Assembly: GCA_963576785.1 (NCBI GenBank)
Contig: OY756148.1
Span: 682,001 to 746,000 of the forward strand
Reading direction: 5' to 3'
DNA length: 64,000 nt
Source: Chlorophyllum brunneum
Taxonomy: Eukaryota; Basidiomycota; Agaricomycetes; Agaricales; Agaricaceae
Shown: positions 54,011 to 62,652 of the stretch, piece after piece
Position numbering within the stretch: the stretch's first letter is position 1
Layout of the letters: every line of letters begins with the position of its first letter
Program-made: the position numbers and the translations under genes
The notes under the pieces: generated by a model
What the model was told of the DNA's origin: nothing
Database searches by the model: none
What the model saw: only the letters and a program-made list of their open reading frames with translations

Positions 54011-57000
54011 TCATAATTGCTGCTTTTTACCTCCCCTTTTTATAGGTTTCGTCCTCGAAATCTTGCTTATGAATTCTTGTACCGCTTCCTTGGCGCTGTC
54101 TAAGTTTGTTTCGTCTTCCCATGTATCTTCTTCGGACGTATATCCTTTCCAGTGTACTAGGTACTGTTTTCGTTTCCCTTTTGTGCGGTGTCCTCGGATT
54201 TCGTCTACTTCGTAGTGTTCCTCATCATTGACTATCTCGGGGATCGGTGGTGGTGGAGTGCGCTGGCTGTCATACTCGGGGTTATGATAGGGGGAAAGTA
54301 GTCTGCTGTTGAACACGTCGTGTATCGCCCATGTTTCAGGTAGCTCCAGGCGGTAGCTTGTTTCTCCTATTTTTTCCTTTACTCGGAAGGGTCCGTATCT
54401 CTTGTGATCTAGTTTTTTCGTTGGTCTTGTTGTCTTAATATTGTCTGCTTCCAGCCAAATTTGGTCTCCTGCTTGGTACTCGTGTTCTGGCTTTGTGCTG
54501 TTCCGTTTCTCCATCTGTACCTGGTTTTGTTGGAGCATCTTGATCGTTTCTTGGCATATGTCTTGTAGTTCTTGTATTCTTTCCGTGATTGCTGGAGCCT
54601 TGATCTCGTTTGAGATGTCTCCTTTCCATGGGTGTCGTCCGTATACTATCTGGAACGGTGAATGTCCTGTGGCACTATGTGTTTTATCGTTATACTGGAA
54701 TTCTGCCGTGCTGAGCCATTTCTTCCAGTTGTTCTGTGCATGATTGACTACATTCCTGAGGTAGGCCTCAACCTCTTGGTTGATGCGCTCCGTTTGACCG
54801 TCTGTTTGTGGATGGTGTGCCGTGGATAGGTTACGTTGGGTGCCGGTTGCTCTGCAAAGTTCCGCCATGAATTTTGATGCGAACTGTGGACCTCTGTCAC
54901 TGATGATCCTGCGTGGTATCCCATGTTGTCTCCATATGTCGTCCCGATATATATCTCCTAACTCTTCGGATGATAGGGTGGTGTTAACTGCCCGTAGTCT
55001 GATCATTTTGCTGAAACGATCAACGATGACAAGTATCGCGTCGTATCCCTCCGATTCTGGCAGTGGTCCTATCATGTCGATTGATATCTCTTCCCATGGT
55101 CCGGTGGGTATTGGTAGCGGGTGGAGATGTGTGGTAGGTCGTGTTCGGAGTATTTTGTTTCGCTGACATGTGTCACATCCCTTGATGTATCGTTTAACAT
55201 CATTGCGCATTTGCAGCCACCAATATGTCCTTTTGAGGAGTTCGATCATTCTGTGTTGTCCCGGGTGTCCTACGTCCGTTTTGTCGTGGTGTTGTTGGAG
55301 TATTTCTTGGCGTAACTCGGTGTTTGGTGGTACATATATTCTCCCTTCGAAGATGGGTAATCCATCAGTTTCCCATATTTCCTCTGGTCGTTTCTCTTTT
55401 TCTCTTAACCACTGTGTTTCTCTCCTCTGCTCCTTTCGTAGTCGGTGTTTCAGGTCTTCTTCTCCCGATATATCCCACATCTGTCTGATCTCGGTGGTAG
55501 TGTTGTCGAATAAATGGTCGGGTAATAGCGTGATATCTGTGTTGTCCCTGGTTGTGTCCGTTTTCGCTAGTCTTGATAACACATCTGCTTTTGTGTTTGT
55601 TTTACCGGGTATGTGTTTTAACGTGTAGTGATATTCCTGTAGTTCCAGTTGCCATCTTGCTTGTCGCCCGGTGAGTTGTTGCGGTTTCCTAAAATATTCC
55701 AAGTTCTTGTGGTCCGTCCATATCTCGAATGGTTTGTCGGCGTCGAGTAGGTATTGTCTCCAAGTTTTGATCGCTTCTCGGATTGCCAATAATTCTTTGT
55801 CGTAGATTTGGTAATTTCGTTCTGCCGGTGTCATTGTTCTTGAGTGGAAGGCGATTGGGTGCCATTGGTTATCCTGGTCTTGTGATAGTACCGCTCCTAC
55901 TCCGTATCCTGATGCGTCTACTTCCACTCTATATTGTCCTTTATCTCGGGGCATTGCTAGTACTGGTTCGTTCGTTATTTTCTTCTTGATTTTTTCAAAT
56001 GCTTGTTGTTGCCGTTCTGACCATGACCATTGCGCGTCTTTCTTTTTGAGTTCATGTAGTGGTGTCGCTATGTTACTGAAGTCTTGTATGAATCGTCGGT
56101 AGAAATTTGCAAAGCCGAGGAATTTTTCGACATCCTTCACGGATTTGGGTGTTGGCCATTCCCTTACTGCTTTCACCTTCTCTTCCTCCATTTTAACGCT
56201 GCCCTGTCCTACCACAAAGCCCAGTATGGGTATTTCCTTCGCGTCGAACATACATTTTGATCGTTTGAAGTAGAGCTGGTGTTTGGCTGCAATATCTAAG
56301 AACCGTGTCGTTCTTTTCTCGAGTTCTTCCTGTGTGGTTCCTGGAATGACGAAATCGTCCATGTAGTTGACAAGCGTTCCTTCATGTAATAGTTCTTGGA
56401 ATATCGTGTTCATCATTCTTTGGAAGGTTGCCGGTGAATTGCTCATTCCGAAGAACATGACCGTAGGTTCAAATAATCCGTTGTTTGTCACGAATGCTGC
56501 CTTCCATTCATCTCCTTTCCTGATTCTGACGTTGTTGTATCCCCAAATGATGTCGAGCTTATTAAACACTTTTGCGTCCTTTAGTCGGTCTAGAACTTCG
56601 CTTATAAGTGGTAGTGGCGTTTTATCTTTGATAGTGTGTTCATTCAGCTTCTTGTAATCTTGTACCAGGCGTTTTGTTCCGTCTTTTTTTGGTATAAAGA
56701 AGCATGGGGTGGCGTAGGGGGATTGTGATGGTCTGATACGTCCTGAGGCGAGGTTTTCGTCGAGGAATTTTTGTAGTTCCTGTTTTTCCGTTACTGTCAT
56801 TGGGTAAACTTTGGACTGCAGTACCGGAGGTGCATCCTCTGACAGATTTATCTCGTGGTCCCATACCGTGTGTGCGGGTAGATTATCAAAGTTCTTTTTG
56901 TTGAATAAATGGGTGTACTGTCGGAGGTATGGTGGTAGATCTTCATCGTCCGTCCGGTCCGCCTTTTTCTCTTCAATGTGTTCCTTGACTGTCCGTATTC

Positions 57001-57433
57001 TCTCGTTGAACTGTATGTCACTATGTGATATTTTGCAATCTTCTGGACATCTCGTGAATCGTATGACATGATTGTTCCAATCGATTTCCGGGTTATGTTT
57101 AACCAGCCAATCGTATCCCAGGTATAAGTCCGCGCTTTCTAATTGTGTTACTAGAGCGTCGATTTGTTCCGTGTGGTTGCCGTTGTTTAGTACCAATTGT
57201 GCTTTGTCTGTTATTTCCCCCTTTCTATTCTCCGTTCCATCGGCGTTGATTACTTTGATTGGGGTGTCCAGGGCTTTAGTCGGGATCTGTTCTTTTTCTA
57301 CTGTTTGTTGTGCTATGCACGTGTGGGTGCATCTGGAGTCTACCAGAGTTGTAATTGGTTTACGTCCTTTTCTTGTTTGGATTGTTGAGTCGAGGAGAAG
57401 TTCGCGCGTAGAGTTTCGTTTTTGGGGAATCAC
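54011..57433 (-). CDS. pol: Chromovirus Pol polyprotein (protease, RT, RNase H, integrase, chromodomain)
   Basis: About 1,140 codons open without a stop. Order: protease region LVDSRCTHTCI (the catalytic DSG reads DSR); reverse transcriptase with QDYKKLNEHTIKDKTPLPLI, MFFGMSNSPATFQRMM and YMDDFVI; RNase H with YRVEVDASGYGVGAVLSQDQ and IWTDHKNLEYF; integrase zinc finger HHDKTDVGHPGQHR..CDTCQRNK, then IDMIGPLPESEGYDAILVIV, IISDRGPQFASKFMAEL and YNDKTHSATGHSPFQIVYGR; and a C-terminal chromodomain HYEVDEIRGHRTKGKRKQYL, VHWKGYTSEEDTWEDE. Chromodomains guide such elements to heterochromatin. The frame listed starts at a GTG; pol is in the -1 frame relative to gag and stays open back into the gag 3' end, so expression by a -1 frameshift is likely. 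Its TGA overlaps an ATG (ATGA) of a 63-codon frame. Confidence 0.93.
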   Translation of the reverse strand: MIPQKRNSTRELLLDSTIQTRKGRKPITTLVDSRCTHTCIAQQTVEKEQIPTKALDTPIKVINADGTENRKGEITDKAQLVLNNGNHTEQIDALVTQLESADLYLGYDWLVKHNPEIDWNNHVIRFTRCPEDCKISHSDIQFNERIRTVKEHIEEKKADRTDDEDLPPYLRQYTHLFNKKNFDNLPAHTVWDHEINLSEDAPPVLQSKVYPMTVTEKQELQKFLDENLASGRIRPSQSPYATPCFFIPKKDGTKRLVQDYKKLNEHTIKDKTPLPLISEVLDRLKDAKVFNKLDIIWGYNNVRIRKGDEWKAAFVTNNGLFEPTVMFFGMSNSPATFQRMMNTIFQELLHEGTLVNYMDDFVIPGTTQEELEKRTTRFLDIAAKHQLYFKRSKCMFDAKEIPILGFVVGQGSVKMEEEKVKAVREWPTPKSVKDVEKFLGFANFYRRFIQDFSNIATPLHELKKKDAQWSWSERQQQAFEKIKKKITNEPVLAMPRDKGQYRVEVDASGYGVGAVLSQDQDNQWHPIAFHSRTMTPAERNYQIYDKELLAIREAIKTWRQYLLDADKPFEIWTDHKNLEYFRKPQQLTGRQARWQLELQEYHYTLKHIPGKTNTKADVLSRLAKTDTTRDNTDITLLPDHLFDNTTTEIRQMWDISGEEDLKHRLRKEQRRETQWLREKEKRPEEIWETDGLPIFEGRIYVPPNTELRQEILQQHHDKTDVGHPGQHRMIELLKRTYWWLQMRNDVKRYIKGCDTCQRNKILRTRPTTHLHPLPIPTGPWEEISIDMIGPLPESEGYDAILVIVDRFSKMIRLRAVNTTLSSEELGDIYRDDIWRQHGIPRRIISDRGPQFASKFMAELCRATGTQRNLSTAHHPQTDGQTERINQEVEAYLRNVVNHAQNNWKKWLSTAEFQYNDKTHSATGHSPFQIVYGRHPWKGDISNEIKAPAITERIQELQDICQETIKMLQQNQVQMEKRNSTKPEHEYQAGDQIWLEADNIKTTRPTKKLDHKRYGPFRVKEKIGETSYRLELPETWAIHDVFNSRLLSPYHNPEYDSQRTPPPPIPEIVNDEEHYEVDEIRGHRTKGKRKQYLVHWKGYTSEEDTWEDETNLDSAKEAVQEFISKISRTKPIKRGGKKQQL

Positions 57434-57492
57434 GTATCGTCTATTGTGTGATAAAGCAGAAACTCTAGTTTTATTGGCTCGCGGGTTTGCGC

Positions 57493-58764
57493 CTACTTGG
57501 AGCCTTCGACAAAATCCTCTTTCTCCTCTATTTCTTGTTCATCATCCTCGTTGACTTCTCTGATATGGGCTTTCTTGGGTGCCCGGCAGTTCTTCGAGAT
57601 GTGGCCCTGTTTACCGCAATTGTAACACGTTATTTTGGTGTACGTGACTTTTGTCTTCTTCCTGCAGTATTTGGCAATATGCCCATAGAGGTTACAATTG
57701 TAGCACCTCGGTTTTCTAGCCTGATCGGTGTCTGCCCTTTGTCATCCTATCTCCATGGGTTGTCCTCTTCCCCCATAGATAACTCCGGTGGTGGTTTTGA
57801 TATCTCCTCTAGTGATGTCCATTGCTTCGTAACCTTGTCCTACTGCGAGGATCGTGGTTTTCCATTTGCTGTATGTTGTTGGGACGGAGGTTGTCGGGTA
57901 ACCTACTATGGTTCGAATAATGTCTGCTCGGGTGTGGCGTTTGAGAAGGAATATCGCGTGTGTGTCGTCTGTTCCTGCTTGGGCCCTCAATGCTTCGAAT
58001 TCGATTAAGAGGTCTGCTGTGTTCTTCTTTCCCTGTTTGAACGTCTCTATTTCTCCTTCTGCTATGGCTTTCCTATTCCCCAAGGAGAATGTGGCTTCTA
58101 CTTCTTTCGTAAAGTCCTCCCAAGCTGGTGTTTTCTTATTCTGGATGGCTTGTAGTTACGTGTTGGCGTAAGGACCTGCTAGTCCTCCTTTCATCCTTGC
58201 CAAAATGGCTACTATTTTCTGTTCTTCTTCATCTATTTTGTTGAACATTAGCCATAAGGATATGGCTCTCCACCAGTCGTCAAATTTGGTCCTATCCCCA
58301 TTGAAATATCCTGGTTCCGGGGCTAGGTTCTTTGGTACGTTGATTTCGTCTGTCATTTCCGGTTCTGACTCTGGTTCGCTGTGTTCGTTTTCGTATGTCT
58401 CGGCGATTTCTCTATCGGCTGTGGCGTCGGCGACTTCTGTGTCGAATTCGGTTTCGAATAAAGCTGTGTCGATTTCTTCTTCAAACGGAGCTGGTTCTTC
58501 GTCTGTGCTGTGTTCGGATTCTTCCTCGTAGGTTTCGGCGATATCTATATCGGATGTGTTCTCGGCGACTTCTGTGTCGAATTCGGTTTCAAATAGAGCT
58601 GTGGTCTCGTCTACGCTGTGTTCGGATTTCTGCCGTTTAAGGCCTTCAGGGATTTCTGGTTCTGTTGATCGTTTGGATCCTGTTGCTACGGGTGAACCCT
58701 GGATATCTGTTGGTCTCGGAGCTCTCTGTCTTCTCGGTGTTCTTGATGAGCTACTGCTGCTCAT
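57493..58764 (-). pseudogene. gag: Chromovirus gag with two in-frame stop codons
   Basis: A 424-codon frame from ATG at 58764 to TAG at 57493-57495. It has an acidic repeat N-terminus (ETEFDTEVAENTSDIDIAET is repeated with changes), a capsid-like part (PGYFNGDRTKFDDWWRAISL, LGNRKAIAEGEIETFKQGKK) and two CCHC zinc knuckles (CYNCNLYGHIAKYC, CYNCGKQGHISKNC). TAA at 58156-58158 and TGA at 57742-57744 interrupt it. The TGA fits CGA-to-TGA at a CpG. Unless read through, the copy cannot make full Gag and would need help from another element. Confidence 0.85.
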
Positions 58765-58844
58765 ATACTGTCGTCCTGGTCGGAGGCTATTATTCCAAGC
58801 CTAGCTACGAATAGTGGCACCTCTCTTGCAAGGTGAGTCGAATG

Positions 58845-58857
58845 ACACTTTACCAAA
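58845..58857 (-). other. Self-priming primer-binding site
   Basis: One base after the 5' LTR, element sense reads TTGGTAAAGTGT (58856 to 58845). The same LTR contains ACACTTTACCAA in element sense at 58954-58943, about 35 nt after TATATAAAG, where transcription should begin. The 12 bases are perfectly complementary. This is the layout of Tf1/sushi-type elements, whose mRNA 5' end folds back as primer in place of a tRNA. Confidence 0.75.
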
Positions 58858-59159
58858 TGTTACGACCTTAGTCTCTGACTCAGGTTGCAAGCCTTTTTGG
58901 GTAAAGGAAAGGAAGTAGAGAAGGGAAGAAGGGATGATACGATTGGTAAAGTGTAAGGAATACATCAAGTATTACTACACTTTATATACTGGTGGTAGAG
59001 GCTAATAATAAGGGAGTCAAGTAACGGAGTCAGAGGAGGCGAGTAGAACGAGTCAGGTAGGAGGCACAGCCTCTAGGGTGATACAGGAGATGAAACAAGT
59101 ATGAGAGTACACGAGGTAACGGGCGCATGATAGGAATGAACGGTCTATGATTCGTAACA
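58858..59159 (-). repeat. 5' LTR of the chromovirus
   Basis: It contains the element promoter: TATATAAAG in element sense near 58980-58990, with the proposed transcript start about 35 nt further. It is near-identical to the partner LTR except for two CG-to-CA differences. Confidence 0.95.
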
Positions 59160-59164
59160 CTTGT

Positions 59165-61352
59165 ATGGAGGATTACTTGCTGATTGGGCTTATCTTTGTT
59201 CTGAACCTATCAATCAACCTTTTCTATATTTGTTTCTGTCCATTTTTGTACATCTTGTTTCCTTTTACATTCTGATTCCTTTCTACCTCTATTACTCCAT
59301 ACTTCAGTATCACTTGTTCTGCTTATTGTGTCATGTTCCTGTTACCATTGTCATATAATGTTTTTCTTATCCTTTTTATGTCTAGTTACTCCGTTATCTT
59401 GTCCATTGACCTTCCGATACTTTTCCACTACTAGTATATAAGTAGTCCTTTGTACACTTGTATTCAGTAGTCTGATTATCAACTTAGTCTCTGGCTATCC
59501 TCCTCTATCACTCCCTACTATACAAGTAAATCCTTCTGCTCATCCACTACCCACATCTGACCTCCATCCTAGTGACAAAAGGTTATCTAATTGAAGACTG
59601 CCACAATACCTGGAGGAGTGCAGCACACAAGCTGAAGCCAAGGTCCCCCATCCATCCAGTCCACCATTCTATAAGAACCATACCCTTGTCTATAGTATTG
59701 AACTTAACAGTATAATCAGACTGAGACCTCCAGTATCAACTCTCCCTCATCATGACTACTTGTCTCACCCATTTTTCTGCACCTGCAGAATCTACCATAC
59801 CTAGCACCACTACACAACCTTCCACTACTATCCATAACTGCACTTCCGTCCAACCACCTATCACTGTCAATGAACTAGCTGCAGAAGATGGTAATGACAA
59901 TCCATCTGAAGATAGTAATGAACTACCTACAGACCCCACTTGTGCTATGGCCTATGCTTTATCCCATCTGATCAAAACTTTGGACAGCCAAGAATGCTCT
60001 GGTTCTTCAGCCTCTAACAATCATTCGAAAATCAAGGCTCATGGACCAGACACTTTTGATGGCTCAGACCCTCTCAAACTGAAGGATTGGGTCTTCCAAT
60101 GTATTCTCTATTTTGCTGTCAATTCTCACTAGTTCAAAGCTGACAATTCTAAAGTTGCTTTTCCTATCACCTACCTGTCTAGTACTACTCTCTGCCTTTT
60201 CCAAACCTACTTCGATAGTGAGGACATCACTTTTAGTGATAATCCCTTGCTTAATAACTGGGACTCTTTTGTTGAAGAGCTCACTTCTTACTTTGGGTCC
60301 ACCAACCCAGCTAGAGAAGCTCATAATGACTTAGAACACCTCATTATGAAGCACAACCAATATATTGTGACCTACAAACTTGAATTCAACTATCTCATGG
60401 CTATGGCAAACTGAGACTATACTTATCTCTGCTACTATTTCTACAAAGGCCTACCTTCTCAAATCAAGGATATTATGACCACAATGATTGAGGATAGACC
60501 CAAGGATTTGGGGTTAATGAAGAAATTGGCCAATAGGATTGACCAATGTTACTGAGAGTATCAGCAAGAGAAATATTACTTGGAAGGCTCCTTATAGCTG
60601 AAGAAACTTAGTGTTTCACTTTTCTCTTTGACACCTCACAATTCCAACAGTGGCAAATCTACTCCCTTGAACAAATCTCCTCCAAAATCCTCCAGTAACT
60701 GTTCAGCCTTGTCCAGCAGATCTTCCAGCTTCAGCACCCCTAAATCTCCCTTGTCCAAACAACTTGCTACAAATGGTAAACTCACATCTCAGGAGCAATA
60801 GTATTGCTTTGACTAAGGCTTATGCATCTATTGCACTGGTGATCACAGACTAGCCAACTATCCAAAGAAAGCTACCATTATAAGTAAGACTGGAACTCCA
60901 TACACTCTGTTGACTCCTAGGCTAAAAAGATGTCATGTCATGGCCCCTAGGGACCCTATTGCTCTGACCTCTGCTGAGGGGTCAAAAAAAATAGAGAGCA
61001 GTCCTCAGGACTCTGCACAGACTGAGAACTGCATTGAACTCATCTGTGCTACAAAGAGTTGTTGACTCAACACATCCACTCTTTCAGACCCCAATGTTTT
61101 TCATACCTCAGTTTCCTCTCCATTTTTCTCATTGCCCAGCTCAGACACCTCAACAGACAGCTCTCTTCCAGCTCTATTGGATAGTGGCTCAACCCATTGC
61201 TTCATAGACTCATCTCTTGTCCATTCCTATTCTATCCCAACAACTTCTATCTTTCCTATTGAACTTCGACTGTTTAATGGTACTTCGAATGCATACATAA
61301 CCAAATCTGTAACCCTACCTCTGTCCTTTGCTACCTGTGAATCTATGACTTT
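59165..61352 (+). mobile_element. Older degenerate Ty3 element (gag and protease remains), split by two insertions
   Basis: The plus strand holds a decayed retrotransposon. gag starts MTTCLTHFSAPAESTIPSTT at 59752 and continues KAHGPDTFDGSDPLKLKDWV, FVEELTSYFGSTNPAREAHN and LEHLIMKHNQYIVTYKLEFN, a retrotransposon-gag domain. A ruined zinc knuckle (CIYCTGDHRLANYPK) and a protease with LLDSGSTHCFID follow. Many stops break it. RT and integrase are not present before 61353, where the second chromovirus is inserted. Upstream, 59165-59524 looks like LTR (TATATAAG box, end CTATACA). With 52599-52667, left of the young element, it may form one LTR starting TGTTACAAC. Confidence 0.75.
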
Positions 61353-61663
61353 TGTTACAACCTTAGTCAAGGACTCAGGTTGCAAGTCTTTGGATAAAGA
61401 CAAGGAAGTAGAGAAAAGAGGAAGAGATGATACAATTGGTAAAGTGTAAGGAATACATCAAGTATTACTACACTTTATATACTAATGGTGAGCTCTAATA
61501 ATAAAGGGGAACAGAGTAACAGAGTCATAGGAGACAAGTAAAATGAGTCATAGAGAGTACAGCTTTAAGAGTGAAATATAAGATGAAACAGTTATGGTAA
61601 AATGGTAGGTGCAAGATGATGGGTGCATGATAGGAATGTAACTGCTAAGAATAGTTCATAACA
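61353..61663 (-). repeat. 3' LTR of the second chromovirus
   Basis: 311 bp, homologous to the young LTR, including the proposed transcript-start block (ttggtaaagtgt on the plus strand). ACTTT at 61348-61352 is the expected left half of a target duplication; the right half lies beyond the window. Confidence 0.85.
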
Positions 61664-61734
61664 ATACCTCCTTTTCTAGATTCATAACCTCATGAATTTC
61701 TAATACCTTCATTCCTGACTTCCTTGGAATTGCT

Positions 61735-62652
61735 TCTTTGGGCAGTTGGCATAGGTGTGTGCAGTATGACCTTCATGGTTGGGACAGCTTTCTTTGTGGA
61801 GTGTATTGACAAGTTGTTACTTGTTGGGTCCAATCATGGGAGTTCCTGATTGATGTCTGCATCCAATCTAAAAGAGGGCATGGTCAGGTCCTGCTTGGAA
61901 TAACATGATAGTATATCCCTTGAAAGTCATTGTATCATTTGTTTTGGCTGCTACAAGGTTGTGAATGATTTCTTACCAGTAGTTGTTATCAAGTTGTTCT
62001 TTTTCTCTCAGGGTGAGGTATGATCAAGATGGGTTGAATATGATGGGTTTGGTTGGTGGGTTGAAGTTGGGGATATGGATTAACAGATAGTCTACTTCAT
62101 CTCTCATGTTAGGTTCCATCAGTTGGTCCGCTACTGATTTTTCAATTTCTTCCATACCTTTGTCTAGCCATTCTTGTTCATCTTCTTTGTGGTATGGTGG
62201 TTTGTCGGCAACATGGTGGGGGTGTATGAGTCAAGATCCATCAGTCATTGGGTGAGTTTGTAAGTAGGGTTGTTGCTAGAGTTAGTGAGGTAGTTGAGCC
62301 TTTCTCCTGTCATGACTAGAGCACTTTGGATGTATCACTTTGTATTGGACTATACCAATACATTAAGGTTGGTGGCTGCTTTATCCAATAGTTCTTTCAT
62401 AAGTTCATGTTTTCTAGTTGATACGGTGGCTGGGAGGGCTCTGACTGTAGTGACAAGTAGGATATGGCTCAGGGCTTTGGCTTGGACTTGAAGGTTGTTG
62501 ATGGCATGGGCAATGTATGTGAGTCCTTTGGTGGTGGAGGTGTAGTGTTTGATCTGGTCTTTGGTGGATTGGGCATTGAGGAGGTTGTTGAGTTCTTGTT
62601 TGAACTCTGTATCATTGGCTGGGAAGGGGGTGGGTTTGTGTTCAGCATGCAT
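61735..62652 (-). pseudogene. Third ORF of the second chromovirus, with zinc-knuckle-like end
   Basis: From ATG at 62652 (MHAEHKPTPFP) a helical frame runs about 100 codons to a stop. Past several stops, homologous text continues: NFNPPTKPIIFNPS, DNNYW.EIIHNLVAAKTND, AGPDHALF.IGCRHQSG, MIGPNK.QLVNTLHKE. These align with the ORF of the young element. The frame then reads CPNHEGHTAHTYANCP, a C..H..H..C arrangement resembling retroelement zinc knuckles, which the young copy lacks. All is decayed here. Confidence 0.6.

Larger units (their letters stand above)
52668..59159 (-). mobile_element. Near-complete Ty3 chromovirus with two LTRs and 5-bp target duplication
   Basis: A 6,492-bp LTR retrotransposon in reverse orientation. 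Two 302-bp LTRs (52668-52969, 58858-59159) begin TGTTACG and end CGTAACA. The flanks carry the same 5 bp, CTTGT, at 52663-52667 and 59160-59164, a target-site duplication. By eye the LTRs differ at two sites only, each a CG in the 52.8-kb copy and CA in the 59-kb copy, so insertion is recent. Order in element sense: 5' LTR, PBS, gag, pol (protease, RT, RNase H, integrase, chromodomain), a third ORF, polypurine tract, 3' LTR. gag and the third ORF carry in-frame stops; pol is open. It sits inside an older plus-strand element. Confidence 0.95.
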
